Shown: positions 47,488 to 57,119 of the stretch, in pieces | Numbering within the stretch: position 1 is the stretch's first letter | Layout of the letters: each line of letters starts with the position of its first letter | Assembly (NCBI RefSeq): GCF_003194385.1 | Contig: NZ_LAPT01000077.1 | Coordinates: forward strand, 27,357-91,356 | DNA from: Pokkaliibacter plantistimulans | Lineage (GTDB): Bacteria > Pseudomonadota > Gammaproteobacteria > Pseudomonadales > Balneatricaceae | Reading direction: 5' to 3' | Length of the DNA stretch: 64,000 bases | Made by a program: the position numbers and the translations under genes | Notes under the pieces: generated by a model | The model's input: the letters and a program-made list of their open reading frames with translations, nothing else | Told to the model about the DNA's origin: nothing | The model's database searches: none

Positions 47488-48966
47488 ATGCAGGAGCAAG
47501 GTATCTTAATCGGCGGAGGTCTGAGCAGCGGTATGGCTCAGGAAACCCTGCCCGTCATTCAGTTGAATCCTCGTTATGCCAACCGACATGGTCTGGTCGC
47601 CGGTGCGACGGGAACAGGCAAAACCGTCACTATCCAGGGGCTCGCCGAACGCTTTTCCCGCCTCGGAGTCCCGGTATTCGTCGCCGATGTGAAAGGGGAT
47701 CTGTCCGGTATAGCGGCTCCTGGCAAGCCTCACCCCAAGGTGGCGGAGCGGGTAACCAAGCTGGGCCTGCAGGACTTTCAGTTTGCCGAGTGCCCGGCGG
47801 TATTCTGGGACGTTCTTGGGGAGAAGGGCTTTCCGGTGCGGGTCAGCCTGTCTGAGCTGGGACCGCAGTTACTGGCCCGGTTGCTGGAGCTGAATGACAC
47901 TCAGGAAGGGGTGCTGACGCAGGCCTTTGAATATGCCGATGACGAAGGCATGTTGATGCTGGACCTCAATGACCTGAAAACCACCCTCAACTATCTGGCC
48001 GAACATAATCCCACCGCTGATCAGGGCTATACCCGCATTGCCAAATCCACGGTCAGTGCCATTCTGCGTCGATTATTACTGCTGGAAAGAGAGGGGGCAG
48101 AGCAGTTTTTTGGTGAACCGGCACTGCAGATTGAGGATTTGATTCGCTGTGATGACAACGGTCAGGGTATCGTCAATGTGCTGGCGGCGGAGAAGCTGAT
48201 CCAGACACCACGCATTTACTCCACCTTTCTGCTGTGGCTGCTGTCGGAGCTGTTCGAGAATCTGCCGGAGGTGGGAGATCAGCCCAAGCCCCGGTTTGTA
48301 TTCTTTTTCGATGAGGCCCATCTGCTGTTCAACGGTGCTCCCAGAGCCTTTGTTGAAAAGGTGGAGCAGGTCGTCAGACTGATTCGCTCCAAGGGCGTCG
48401 GCATCTATTTCATCAGCCAGAGCCCCGCGGATATCCCCGATGTAATTCTGGGGCAGCTGGGCAATCGCATTCAGCATGCATTGCGTGCCTACACCCCCAA
48501 GGATCAGAAAGCCGTGCGTGTGGCGGCGCAGACCTTTCGCAGTAATCCGGCGCTGGATACGGAAACGGTCATCACCGAGCTGGGGGTGGGCGAGGCACTG
48601 GTGTCGGTGCTGGAGCATGACGGTGTGCCGGGCATGGTGCAGCGTACCCTGATTGCCCCACCGGCGACACAGATTGGACCGCTGGACGACGGCACGCGTA
48701 AGCAACTGAATGCGCTTGATGCGCTGGCCGGAAAATACGAAACGCCCGTTGACCCTCATTCCGCCCATGAAATCCTGCAGCAGAGGATGCACCAGCAGGC
48801 AGCGCAGCACGCCACGACAGCCCCGACGAGCACCGCAGGGCGCAGTGCCGGACGGCAACGTGAGTCAGTTGCTGAGTCGTTCATGAAAAGTATTGCCCGG
48901 GCCGTGGGCAGCCAGCTGGGGCGGCAGATTATTCGCGGTGTATTGGGGTCTATTCTCAAGCGATAG
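47488..48966 (+). CDS. HerA-like ATPase, DUF853 family
   Basis: 492 aa. Walker A GATGTGKT (39-46), Walker B FVFFFDEAHLLF, and a RecA/HerA/VirD4-like core; family annotated as DUF853 or YjgR. No helicase partner (NurA) is nearby, so a role in DNA processing is uncertain. The C-terminus has a linker and RQRESVAESFMKSIARAVGSQ, ending in a basic tail. The ATG at 47488 has AGAGG upstream; the frame runs on further upstream but without protein-like sequence. Convergent with the secreted hydrolase-like gene. Confidence 0.88.
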   Translation: MQEQGILIGGGLSSGMAQETLPVIQLNPRYANRHGLVAGATGTGKTVTIQGLAERFSRLGVPVFVADVKGDLSGIAAPGKPHPKVAERVTKLGLQDFQFAECPAVFWDVLGEKGFPVRVSLSELGPQLLARLLELNDTQEGVLTQAFEYADDEGMLMLDLNDLKTTLNYLAEHNPTADQGYTRIAKSTVSAILRRLLLLEREGAEQFFGEPALQIEDLIRCDDNGQGIVNVLAAEKLIQTPRIYSTFLLWLLSELFENLPEVGDQPKPRFVFFFDEAHLLFNGAPRAFVEKVEQVVRLIRSKGVGIYFISQSPADIPDVILGQLGNRIQHALRAYTPKDQKAVRVAAQTFRSNPALDTETVITELGVGEALVSVLEHDGVPGMVQRTLIAPPATQIGPLDDGTRKQLNALDALAGKYETPVDPHSAHEILQQRMHQQAAQHATTAPTSTAGRSAGRQRESVAESFMKSIARAVGSQLGRQIIRGVLGSILKR

Positions 48967-48975
48967 CCAGCACGA

Positions 48976-48999
48976 GGGCCACGGCATTGGTCGTGGCCC
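48976..48999. terminator. GC-rich hairpin between convergent genes
   Basis: GGGCCACG (48976-48983) pairs with CGTGGCCC (48992-48999) across an eight-base loop. There is no T-run, so termination would be weak or protein-dependent. Lies 10 bp after the HerA-like stop. Confidence 0.4.
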
Positions 49000-49028
49000 C
49001 CGGTTGCTGTGATCTGCTACAGCCGTAC

Positions 49029-49916
49029 TCAGTATTTGCGGTGGTTGCTGAAGAAGTCGAAGGTCTGAGGCAGGGCGCCGACCCAGGCATTGGTATTGTC
49101 GGCATTGGGTACCTTGATCAGCCGCGCATCGACTCCGGCACGGCGGGCCTGGTTGTACAGATCCTCAACCGCATTGGCGGGGGTATAACGGTCCTTTTCG
49201 CCCTGAATGTAGAGGGCTGCCACGTGGTTGGCTGCAAGGGCGCTGAAAGGATAGCTGGCGGCAGTGACCGCGCCGCTGGCAGGGGCGATGGCGGCCCATT
49301 CACCGGGATATTTGGCGGCCAGATGCTGGGCGCCGATGCTGCCCATGCCATAGCCCATCAGATAGACCCGTGAGGCATCAATGTTCATTTCGCGCTTGAC
49401 CTTGGCGAGGGTGCTCATGACGGCCACTTCGCTGAGGTAATTGCTTTGCGGGTTGGGAATGGTGATGCCACTCATGCCGTCTTTGGCGGCGAAGGTCTGC
49501 ACGATGGGATAGGTGCTGCCGTAGCCCGCGGTACTGTCATAGCCCAGAGGGGCGACCACGATATAGCCTTTCTTCTCTGCCAGTTCTGCCAGTTGTCTGG
49601 CCATGAACGGCGCATTCTCATCGGCACCGCTCGGGTGCAGCACCACTACCAGAGGGAAGGACACGCTGCCGTTATAGGTACTCGGAACAAACGCACGATA
49701 ACGGGGGCTTTCGGCGACCTGCTTGGCAGCCTGTTGCTCGGGTGTCAGGGTTTGCTGCCCGGTAGTTACCGTTGTGCGTGTCTCTGCCTTGGCTGGCAGC
49801 TCCGTCATCTGGCATTTCAGGTCACAGGTACTGCTGCTTTCTGCAGCGTAAGCGGTGGTGATGCCGGTGGCCATGATTCCCAGTGTCAAAGCCAACAGCG
49901 TCGGACGTCTAGACAT
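49029..49916 (-). CDS. Secreted alpha/beta-hydrolase-like protein, nucleophile and His absent
   Basis: 295 aa with a signal peptide (cleavage after TAYA, about residue 24). The fold matches the esterase/PHB-depolymerase-like family: oxyanion loop LHPSGADENA (93-102), LMGYGMGSIGAQHLAAKYP (about 186-204), and a late acidic loop GEKDRYTPA with Asp242. At the nucleophile elbow the usual GxSxG reads GYGMG (188-192), so the Ser is Gly190. The usual His before Trp (HNxW-type) reads TNAW (275-278), so no His occurs there; the only nearby His is His292. It may be a binding or inactive protein. Single gene. Confidence 0.75.
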   Translation of the reverse strand: MSRRPTLLALTLGIMATGITTAYAAESSSTCDLKCQMTELPAKAETRTTVTTGQQTLTPEQQAAKQVAESPRYRAFVPSTYNGSVSFPLVVVLHPSGADENAPFMARQLAELAEKKGYIVVAPLGYDSTAGYGSTYPIVQTFAAKDGMSGITIPNPQSNYLSEVAVMSTLAKVKREMNIDASRVYLMGYGMGSIGAQHLAAKYPGEWAAIAPASGAVTAASYPFSALAANHVAALYIQGEKDRYTPANAVEDLYNQARRAGVDARLIKVPNADNTNAWVGALPQTFDFFSNHRKY

Positions 49917-50245
49917 AACATTGCTCCTTGCACAGCTTGCAGTGAGTAGGTCGGAGGAGTTGCTCTCATGCAGGGCTCCTGAGCGGACGGCGCATCCTTG
50001 TACTACTCGGGCGACCGAATCCAGCGGTACTACTACTCACCGGCGTTGTCGAAAAAGACGCTGCCATATACGGACAGCCTTTGCTGACGTGTGTCGGCTC
50101 TGTTAACAGGCTGACCGACACAACCGCAGGTGAGTATTAGATGGGGAGCAAGTATAGACGGCTCAAGCTGATGCAACAGCTCGGCACAAAACGTTGGGAG
50201 TGGAAAAGGTCCGCTGCGCAATGTGGCAGCGGTATTACCCGCTGC
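49917..50245. other. Gap between yaiI and the hydrolase-like gene, with hairpins
   Basis: About 330 bp, no convincing gene. It contains two hairpins: TGTGTCGG (50090-50097) with CCGACACA (50115-50122), enclosing the palindrome CTGTTAACAG, and the yaiI terminator stem at 50211-50232 described separately. The promoter of the minus-strand hydrolase-like gene should lie in the left part. Confidence 0.45.
50205..50232 (-). terminator. Probable terminator after yaiI
   Basis: CCGCTGC (50211-50217) pairs with GCAGCGG (50226-50232), an eight-base loop, followed on the minus strand by ACCTTTTCC. A modest U-tract; it is 14 bases after the yaiI stop. Confidence 0.55.
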
Positions 50246-50695
50246 TTACTTGACCTGTTGTGCCAGATAACGATCCAGCGCATTGGCAAACTGCTGACGG
50301 TCGTTGGCATTCAGCGTTGCTGGCCCGCCAGTGTGGATACCGCTGGAGCGCAGGGTTTCCATAAAGTCACGCATATTCACCCGGGCGCGGACATTTTCTT
50401 TGGTATACAACTCGCCGCGGGGGTTGAGTGCCAGTGCCCCCTTATCAATGACTTCTGCCGCCAGGGGCAGGTCAGCGGTAATCACCAGATCGCCTTTTTC
50501 CACTCGCTGGACAATTTCATGGTCGGCAACGTCAAACCCAGCGGCGACCTGAATGGCTCGAATAAAGCGCGAACCGGGAACACGCAGAGGCTGGTTGGCA
50601 ACCAGTGTAGTTTGCACCTGCTTGCGCTCAGCGGCACGAAACAGGATTTCCTTGATGACATTGGGGCAGGCGTCGGCGTCAACCCAGATAGCCAT
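50246..50695 (-). CDS. yaiI: YaiI/YqxD family (UPF0178) protein
   Basis: 149 aa of the DUF188 family with a PIN-like fold and conserved acidic residues. Typical start [17 protein letters not shown], then [19 protein letters not shown] and [16 protein letters not shown]. Function not established; nuclease-like. Single gene. Confidence 0.92.
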   Translation of the reverse strand: MAIWVDADACPNVIKEILFRAAERKQVQTTLVANQPLRVPGSRFIRAIQVAAGFDVADHEIVQRVEKGDLVITADLPLAAEVIDKGALALNPRGELYTKENVRARVNMRDFMETLRSSGIHTGGPATLNANDRQQFANALDRYLAQQVK

Positions 50696-51003
50696 TGGCA
50701 GACCTCGATAGAACCAGGATCAGGAATGTACTCAGGTTTTTCAGCGGCCTGCTGGCTCGCGAAAGGGTGAATACATTCTGAACGGTGTTAAACAGGGCAT
50801 TCAGGGTAGCGGATTTGCTGTCCGGCTGCATGGTCAAACTGCGATGGATGCTGAGCTGAAGGTGTTTGCTGACCGCATGGTCAAAAAGTGCTTGGTGCTG
50901 CGCGGCACCTTGGTTAATCTGGCTGACCCGCCAGCCTGTGCTGGCTGCTATAAATTAAGCATGACAGTCCGTCAGGATTGCCAATCAAGCTATAGGAGTG
51001 CCA
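50696..51003. promoter_or_regulatory. Upstream region of cdd
   Basis: About 308 bp between divergent yaiI and cdd, no convincing gene. A TATAAA hexamer at 50949-50954 is a -10 candidate for cdd, without a strong -35. Small hairpin GCCAGC-CTGT-GCTGGC (about 50930-50945) precedes it. Confidence 0.4.
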
Positions 51004-51426
51004 ATGAAGCCTTCCACCGATCCCCAGTTGCTGGCACAGATGAAGGCCGTAGCCAAGGCGGCTGCCAGCCGGGCCTATATTCCCTACAGTCACTTTCCTG
51101 TCGGGGCGGCGTTGTTGCTGGCAGATGGCCAGATCGTGCCGGGCTGCAATGTGGAGAATATCTCCTACGGCCTGGGTAACTGTGCCGAGCGTACGGCGAT
51201 TTTCAGTGCCATTGCCCAGGGACATGCCCACGCTGAGTTTGTCTCCATGCTGATTTATATGCCGGGCGATACGCTCTATTCACCCTGCGGTGCCTGCCGA
51301 CAGGTCATGGTGGAGTTCTTCCCCGAAGAGCGTGAAGTGATTGCTACCTGTGACAGCGATGCCATTCAGGTATGGACCATGGCTGAGTTGTTGCCTGCCA
51401 GCTTCAGTAGTTTTACTGCACCCTGA
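51004..51426 (+). CDS. cdd: Cytidine deaminase
   Basis: Deaminates cytidine and deoxycytidine in pyrimidine salvage. 140 aa, the short homotetrameric type. Zinc ligands Cys60 (GNCAERTA, catalytic Glu62), Cys95 and Cys98 (SPCGACRQ). The ATG at 51004 has TAGGAG five bases upstream; a GTG two codons earlier is less likely. Convergent with the DUF3530 gene. Confidence 0.95.
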   Translation: MKPSTDPQLLAQMKAVAKAAASRAYIPYSHFPVGAALLLADGQIVPGCNVENISYGLGNCAERTAIFSAIAQGHAHAEFVSMLIYMPGDTLYSPCGACRQVMVEFFPEEREVIATCDSDAIQVWTMAELLPASFSSFTAP

Positions 51427-51443
51427 TCAAAAAAAGGTGACGA

Positions 51444-51464
51444 GAAGCCCGCTAGGCGGGCTTC
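51444..51464. terminator. Terminator hairpin at the cdd-DUF3530 junction
   Basis: GAAGCCCGC (51444-51452) pairs with GCGGGCTTC (51456-51464) with TAG loop. On the minus strand TTTTTTT follows after about ten bases. It overlaps the DUF3530 stop codon and lies 17 bases after the cdd stop. Confidence 0.65.
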
Positions 51465-52605
51465 AGCTGGCCTGTCTGGGGCGCGGATCGACAGGTTGCT
51501 CCTGCTGACGGGTTTTCAGCCAGCCTCTGACCCGCTGTACCAGAAACTCCCAGTCTTCCGCCGGATTGCCAGGGCGCGGTTGCAGGCGAATCTGCTCGAA
51601 GGCCAGTTTGCCGTAGCGACGGGCATTGTCGCGGCGCATCTTGGCTTGCAGGTTATTGCGATCCCCGTGATAGAGATCGAGCACAGGGGCGTCCAGCCCG
51701 GCCAGCGTAGCCATGATATCGATCTTGTCGGTCTCGCCCGGATCACGCACATCGATCATCACCAGCGTAGACTGGTTATCTCCCTTCCCGGCCAGATAGC
51801 GGGCGGCCTGTGCAGCCCCGGTGCCGATGCCCACGACAACAATCTTTTCTGCCCCCTGGGCGCGCAGATAGTCCTCTGCTTTCTGGATACGCTGATTGAT
51901 CACTTCAACATAGTTCGGCTTGGGCTTTTCTTCCGTTACCGCTGGCGCTGCGGGGGCCGCAGGTGCCGCCTGCTCGGGCAGTGGCGTCGCGGCCGCTGGC
52001 TGTTCAGCCGGTTTGGATTCTGCCGGTGTAGCCTGACCTGCCTGGCTCTGTTCGGCCTGCTTTTTCAGCTCATCGACTGTGCTCAGGACGGGCATGGTGC
52101 GTTCCGGAATCACCATGTCAGGCACCGGCGGGATGGCAATACTGAGGCTGTCCCAGCCGTAATCGGGTAAGCGCAGACGCAGGGTGTGAATCGGGCCGGG
52201 CCAGTCAGGATGGGTGCCGTCATCAGGCACGACAATGATTCCGCCCGACAGCAGGGCCGTGTTGTGAGCAACAAACAGACCTAGATACTGATCCGGCGCT
52301 TCACCGAGGGTCAGCACCTGCGTGGGAGGATGCTCCTGCTTGGCCAGCGCGGCGATCTGTTCCGTCACCGGGTCCAGCATCACCCGCTGAGCAGGAGCCT
52401 GATCGGCAGCAGGAGCACTCCCGCCACTCTGACCATTGGCATCTATTGCAGGCGGCGTGGTGCTGGCGGGATCGCTAGCCGGTGTGCCTGCCGATTCAGC
52501 TCTGACCAGTGCGGACCCTAACACCAGAGAAAGCAGGATTGCGCCTGCACCCCCCAGGCTTTTGACGTACAATGACGCCCTGTTCAGCCAGGCTGCCGGC
52601 AGCAT
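51463..52605 (-). CDS. DUF3530 family protein with alpha/beta-hydrolase-like C-terminal domain
   Basis: 380 aa from the ATG at 52605, chosen because it directly precedes a membrane/signal helix (about 19-36, GGAGAILLSLVLGSALV). An N-terminal region with a Pro/Ala/Ser-rich stretch, a middle domain (HTLRLRLPDYGWDSLSIAIP), a long Pro/Ala/Gln linker (about 185-230), and a C-terminal domain with VVVGIGTGAAQAARYLAGKG. The elbow reads GIGTG (259-263), with Gly261 where a Ser would sit. Function unknown. Divergent from rpe. The true start could be elsewhere. Confidence 0.72.
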   Translation of the reverse strand: MLPAAWLNRASLYVKSLGGAGAILLSLVLGSALVRAESAGTPASDPASTTPPAIDANGQSGGSAPAADQAPAQRVMLDPVTEQIAALAKQEHPPTQVLTLGEAPDQYLGLFVAHNTALLSGGIIVVPDDGTHPDWPGPIHTLRLRLPDYGWDSLSIAIPPVPDMVIPERTMPVLSTVDELKKQAEQSQAGQATPAESKPAEQPAAATPLPEQAAPAAPAAPAVTEEKPKPNYVEVINQRIQKAEDYLRAQGAEKIVVVGIGTGAAQAARYLAGKGDNQSTLVMIDVRDPGETDKIDIMATLAGLDAPVLDLYHGDRNNLQAKMRRDNARRYGKLAFEQIRLQPRPGNPAEDWEFLVQRVRGWLKTRQQEQPVDPRPRQAS

Positions 52606-52783
52606 TGCCGGAGTTGTGTTGCGGGCATGGCGTTCGGCGCGTAGACCAGCCTCCACCTCTACCGTGGCGGTCGGTTGGGTGTTGAGCGCAGCGCAAGTGC
52701 GACCGGAGTCTGAGGTATTACCGGCCAGGCGCCGAACATCTGATTTTTGCCAACGAGTCTGAGAAAGAGTGGAACGCCTTACC

Positions 52784-53461
52784 ATGACTGACTACCTGAT
52801 TGCGCCATCGATTCTCTCTGCTGATTTTGCCCGTCTGGGGGAAGAAGTGGATGCTGTACTGGCTGCGGGAGCGGATATCGTTCACTTCGACGTGATGGAC
52901 AACCACTACGTGCCTAACCTTACCATCGGACCCATGGTGTGCAAGGCTTTGCGCAACTATGGCATCACCGCGCCCATCGATGCGCATCTGATGGTGAAGC
53001 CGGTTGATCGCATCATCGGCGACTTTATCGAAGCGGGCGCTACCTATATCACTTTCCACCCTGAAGCCTCCGAGCATATCGACCGCTCCCTGCAGCTGAT
53101 CCGCGATGGTGGCTGCAAATCAGGTCTGGTGTTCAACCCGGCCACGCCTCTGCATGTGCTTGAACATGTGCTGGATAAGGTCGACATGATCCTGCTGATG
53201 TCGGTCAACCCGGGCTTTGGCGGGCAGAAATTCATTCCCGGTACCCTCAGTAAGCTGCGTCAGGCACGCCAGCTGATTGATGCATCAGGGCTGCCCATCC
53301 GTCTGGAAATTGATGGCGGTGTAGGCGTGGCCAACATCGGCGAGATTGCCGCGGCAGGAGCGGATACCTTTGTTGCCGGTTCAGCCATCTTCAATAGCCC
53401 TGATTACAAGGCCACTATTGATGCCATGCGTCTGGAGCTGGCCAAACAGCAAGCCGTGTAA
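52784..53461 (+). CDS. rpe: Ribulose-phosphate 3-epimerase
   Basis: Interconverts ribulose 5-phosphate and xylulose 5-phosphate in the pentose phosphate pathway. 225 aa TIM barrel: [32 protein letters not shown] with metal-binding His/Asp, HLMVKPVD, and [13 protein letters not shown]. The ATG at 52784 begins MTDYLIAPS. It heads rpe-gph, 218 bp apart. Confidence 0.96.
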   Translation: MTDYLIAPSILSADFARLGEEVDAVLAAGADIVHFDVMDNHYVPNLTIGPMVCKALRNYGITAPIDAHLMVKPVDRIIGDFIEAGATYITFHPEASEHIDRSLQLIRDGGCKSGLVFNPATPLHVLEHVLDKVDMILLMSVNPGFGGQKFIPGTLSKLRQARQLIDASGLPIRLEIDGGVGVANIGEIAAAGADTFVAGSAIFNSPDYKATIDAMRLELAKQQAV

Positions 53462-53679
53462 CCGAATCCCTGTCCATGGTCTGCCGGGCGTCGGCGCAGA
53501 TAACGGTGAATAGACCCTGACGCCCTGCGAACAATTCAATGCTGCTGTGATTGCGCTGCACGGTGGTGATTACGCTGTGCAGAAGGCAGCATTGCCTGAG
53601 CTGGATGCTTACCTGTCAGCCACGTGCCGTCAGCACCTGCGGTCGTGGCGTCGTTGCCGAGGTGTGAGGATCAAGGATC

Positions 53680-54366
53680 ATGATTGCCCAGTTGTTTCCG
53701 GTCACTGCCTGCCGTGCGGTTCTGTTTGATCTCGATGGCACGCTGGTAGACTCAGTACCTGATCTGGCGGCGGCCGTGGACGGCATGCTGCGTCAGTTGC
53801 AACTGCCTGAGGCGGGTGAGAGTCAGGTACGCAATTGGGTGGGTAATGGCATGGTCAATCTGATCCAGCGCGCCCTCACCGGCGATATTCACTTTGCTCC
53901 TGATCACCCCGCATTGCAGCGTTTTGATGAGGCGCTGCCGCTGTTCCAGAGCAGCTACGATGCCAGCAATGGCCAGTTCAGCCGCCTCTATGAGGGCGTT
54001 GCTGTCGGCCTGCGAGCGCTGCAGCAACAGGGGCTGCGACTGGCCGTCGTTACCAACAAACCTGAGCGCTTCACTCTGCCGTTGCTGGAACAACTGGGCA
54101 TCGCTGACTGCTTTAGCGTGATTATTGGCGGCGATACCCTGCCACAACGCAAGCCTGATCCTGCCCCCTTGCTGGAAGCTGCCCGCCGACTGCAGGTGGA
54201 GCCTGCCGCCTGCCTGATGGTGGGGGATTCCCGTCATGATATTGAAGCTGCCCGCAATGCCGGTATGAAAGTGGTCGCGGTGCCTTACGGCTATAACCAC
54301 GGTGATGACATCAGCCTGAGCCAGCCGGATCAACTGGTCAGCCGCATTGATCAGCTGGTGGCCTGA
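53680..54366 (+). CDS. gph: Phosphoglycolate phosphatase
   Basis: HAD-family phosphatase that removes 2-phosphoglycolate made from DNA repair. 228 aa. Motif I LFDLDGTLVDS with nucleophile Asp17 and Asp19; motif II VVTNKP; motif III/IV RKPDPAPL and VGDSRHDIEAARNAG. Downstream lies trpG. In Pseudomonas gph is usually followed by trpE; it is absent here. Confidence 0.94.
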   Translation: MIAQLFPVTACRAVLFDLDGTLVDSVPDLAAAVDGMLRQLQLPEAGESQVRNWVGNGMVNLIQRALTGDIHFAPDHPALQRFDEALPLFQSSYDASNGQFSRLYEGVAVGLRALQQQGLRLAVVTNKPERFTLPLLEQLGIADCFSVIIGGDTLPQRKPDPAPLLEAARRLQVEPAACLMVGDSRHDIEAARNAGMKVVAVPYGYNHGDDISLSQPDQLVSRIDQLVA

Positions 54367-54425
54367 TGTCAGCGCCTCCTTAGCGTTATGTCGTGTTGCC
54401 CTGCGCGCAGTGCTGATATAGCCTT

Positions 54426-54491
54426 GAGGCCTTTGTTTTCAAGGCCTCGCGAACCTGAAGTTATATCGAATCAGGTTATATCGACATAACC
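54426..54491. other. Paired hairpins and direct repeats upstream of trpG
   Basis: GAGGCCTT (54426-54433) pairs with AAGGCCTC (54441-54448). Further on, GTTATATCGA is repeated at 54460-54469 and 54475-54484, the second copy forming a hairpin GGTTAT-ATCGAC-ATAACC (54474-54491). They lie in the 270-bp gap before trpG, a place where attenuation could act, but I see no leader peptide with tandem Trp codons. Confidence 0.5.
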
Positions 54492-54636
54492 GTTGTCGTG
54501 TTCCTGTCTGGTTAACAGGCGAGGTGAACGGTGGATAGTCAGAGCGTGAACACGTTCTTAGCAATAACGACTGTGGATACTCAACAGCAACGGCTGTAGA
54601 TCGTAAGCAGTAACGAGTTGGCTGGTCGGATTTGCC

Positions 54637-55215
54637 ATGATTTTGATGATTGATAACTACGACTCCTTCACCTACAACCTGGTGCAGTATTTGGGGGAGC
54701 TGGGAGCCGAAGTGAAGGTGGCGCGCAATGACGCCATCAGCATCGCCGAGATTGAGGCCATGGCACCAGACCAGCTGATGATTTCCCCCGGCCCCTGTAC
54801 CCCTAATGAAGCAGGTATCTCCCTCGAAGCCATTCGTTACTTCGCCGGCCGTCTTCCTGTGCTGGGCGTGTGTCTGGGGCACCAGAGCATTGGCCAGGTG
54901 TTTGGCGGTCAGGTCATTCGTGCCGGTCAGGTTATGCATGGCAAGACCTCACCGGTGCATCATCACCATCTGGGCGTGTTTGCCGGGCTCAGTAATCCGC
55001 TGCGCTGCACTCGTTATCATTCTCTGGTGATCGACAAGCACAGCTTGCCCGATTGTCTGGAGGTGACCGCCTGGACTGAACTGCCGGACGGTCAGATGGA
55101 AGAAATTATGGGTGTTCGCCATAAACAGCTGGACGTCGAGGGGGTACAATTCCATCCCGAGTCCATCATGACTGAACAGGGCCATGCACTGTTGGCCAAC
55201 TTTCTGAAGCGTTGA
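54637..55215 (+). CDS. trpG: Anthranilate synthase component II (glutamine amidotransferase)
   Basis: Supplies ammonia from glutamine to TrpE, and may serve p-aminobenzoate synthase as PabA. 192 aa. Catalytic Cys79 in [11 protein letters not shown], His173 and Glu175 in VQFHPESI. First gene of a trpG-trpD-trpC cluster; trpE is not in the window. The trpD start follows within 12 bp. Confidence 0.95.
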   Translation: MILMIDNYDSFTYNLVQYLGELGAEVKVARNDAISIAEIEAMAPDQLMISPGPCTPNEAGISLEAIRYFAGRLPVLGVCLGHQSIGQVFGGQVIRAGQVMHGKTSPVHHHHLGVFAGLSNPLRCTRYHSLVIDKHSLPDCLEVTAWTELPDGQMEEIMGVRHKQLDVEGVQFHPESIMTEQGHALLANFLKR

Positions 55216-55226
55216 GAGGCCCCGCC

Positions 55227-56252
55227 ATGAATATGCAGCAAGCCATCCGTCTGGTGATGGACAAACAGGACTTTACCACCGAGCAGATGCAGGAGCTGAT
55301 GGCTCTGATCATGACCGGTGAGGCGACCCACGCACAGATTGGTGGCTTCCTGGTGGGGTTGAGCATGAAAGGGGAAACGGTGGGAGAGATTGCCGGTGCC
55401 GCCATGACCATGCGCAGTCTGGCCACTCAGGTCCATGTTGAAGGGCCGCACCTGATCGATACCTGCGGTACCGGTGGCGACGGCGCCCATATCTTCAACG
55501 TATCCACGGCCAGTTCTTTTGTTGTTGCTGCTGCCGGTGGCAAGGTCGCCAAGCATGGTAACCGTGCAGCCTCCTCTTCCAGTGGCAGTGCCGACGTACT
55601 GGAGGCCGCTGGCCTCAATCTGGCGCTGCGCCCTGAGCAGGTGGTGGAGTGCATCGACAAACTGGGTGTGGGCTTTATGTTTGCCCCCGCTCACCACAGC
55701 GCCATGAAGCATGCCATTGGCCCGCGCCGGGAAATGGGCGTGCGTACCATCTTCAATTTGCTCGGCCCCTTGACCAATCCGGCACTTACCCCCAATCAGG
55801 TGTTGGGCGTGTTCAGCCATCGCTGGTTGCGCCCTATGGCTGAAGTGCTGAAGCAGTTGGGTTCCAGTCACGTGCTGGTGGTGCATGCTGCCGATGGTCT
55901 GGATGAAATCAGCGTGGCTTCCGATACCTTCGTCGCTGAACTGCGCGATGGTGAGGTGTTCGAGTACCAGATTCGCCCGGAGCAGTTTGGAATTGCCCGC
56001 AGTCCGCTGAATGAGCTGGCGGTAGATAATCCACAGGCCAGTCTGGCACTGGTGAAAGCTGCGCTGGCAGGCGAGGGTGGCAGTGCCACCGATATCGTGC
56101 GTCTTAATGCTGGCGCCGCTATTTATGCCGCCGATCTGGTTGACAGCCTGCAGGCCGGTATCGACAAGGCCACCGATGTGATCGCCAGCGGTGCCGCGCT
56201 GGCCAAGCTGGAAGAGTTAGCAAAATTCAGTCAGTCCCTGGCAGGGAAATAA
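55227..56252 (+). CDS. trpD: Anthranilate phosphoribosyltransferase
   Basis: Adds phosphoribose from PRPP to anthranilate in tryptophan synthesis. 341 aa. [17 protein letters not shown] carries the PRPP-binding loop, [21 protein letters not shown] is typical, and [20 protein letters not shown] identifies the family. The ATG at 55227 (MNMQQAIRL) is chosen; GAGAGG lies nine bases upstream. Clustered with trpG and trpC. Confidence 0.95.
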   Translation: MNMQQAIRLVMDKQDFTTEQMQELMALIMTGEATHAQIGGFLVGLSMKGETVGEIAGAAMTMRSLATQVHVEGPHLIDTCGTGGDGAHIFNVSTASSFVVAAAGGKVAKHGNRAASSSSGSADVLEAAGLNLALRPEQVVECIDKLGVGFMFAPAHHSAMKHAIGPRREMGVRTIFNLLGPLTNPALTPNQVLGVFSHRWLRPMAEVLKQLGSSHVLVVHAADGLDEISVASDTFVAELRDGEVFEYQIRPEQFGIARSPLNELAVDNPQASLALVKAALAGEGGSATDIVRLNAGAAIYAADLVDSLQAGIDKATDVIASGAALAKLEELAKFSQSLAGK

Positions 56253-56318
56253 TGACGTGCCCTTGTGCTGTTGAGGCCGAGGCCCGGCACAAGGTTGATG
56301 TCAGTAGGAGAAAGATTA

Positions 56319-57119
56319 ATGAGTAGTTGTGCCCCCACCGTCCTGCGCCGCATTCTCAACCGCAAAGCTGAAGAAGTGGCCGAGCGCAGCCGCTCGGTCT
56401 CCATCGCTGATCTGGAAACCATGGCCCGTGAGCAGTCGGCTCCGCGTGGTTTTCACGCCAGCATGCAGGCGCGGATTGCCAAGGGCGATCCTGCGGTGAT
56501 TGCCGAGGTGAAGAAAGCCTCTCCCAGCAAGGGTCTGCTGCGTGCTGATTTTGATCCTGTGGCCATTGCACAGTCTTACGAAAAAGGTGGCGCCGCCTGT
56601 CTGTCGGTGCTGACCGACCGTGATTTTTTTCAGGGTCATGAGGACTATCTGAAAGCCGCTCGTGGTGCTTGCAGCCTGCCGGTGATTCGCAAGGATTTCC
56701 TGATGGACCCGTACCACATCACCGAAGCTCGTGCTATTGGCGCGGATTGCGTGCTGCTGATTGTCGCGGCTCTGGAGTTCAGTCTGATGCGTGATCTGCA
56801 TGATCAGGCTCGTGATCTGGGCATGGATGTGCTGGTCGAGGTGCACGACGAGGTTGAGCTTGAACAGGCATTGCAGCTGAGCACGCCACTGCTGGGTATC
56901 AACAACCGCAACCTGCATACCTTTGAAGTCAGTCTGGACAATACCTATCGCCTGCTGGCAGAGATTCCGGCGGACAAGCTGGTGATTACCGAGAGCGGTA
57001 TTCATAGTCGCGAAGATGTGGTCGCCATGCGCGAGCATGATGTACATGCCTTCCTGGTCGGTGAAGCCTTTATGCGGGCAACGGAACCAGGTGAGCAGCT
57101 GCGGTCACTGTTCTTTTAA
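56319..57119 (+). CDS. trpC: Indole-3-glycerol phosphate synthase
   Basis: Ring closure step in tryptophan synthesis. 266 aa (monofunctional, no PRAI fusion). Motifs [36 protein letters not shown] and ITESGIHS. The ATG at 56319 has AGGAG eight bases upstream; the frame is open further 5' but not protein-like. 66 bp after trpD. Confidence 0.96.
   Translation: MSSCAPTVLRRILNRKAEEVAERSRSVSIADLETMAREQSAPRGFHASMQARIAKGDPAVIAEVKKASPSKGLLRADFDPVAIAQSYEKGGAACLSVLTDRDFFQGHEDYLKAARGACSLPVIRKDFLMDPYHITEARAIGADCVLLIVAALEFSLMRDLHDQARDLGMDVLVEVHDEVELEQALQLSTPLLGINNRNLHTFEVSLDNTYRLLAEIPADKLVITESGIHSREDVVAMREHDVHAFLVGEAFMRATEPGEQLRSLFF

Noticed and set aside
50844..51179. 111-codon frame overlapping cdd
   Set aside because: Out-of-frame shadow across the cdd start without similarity to any family.
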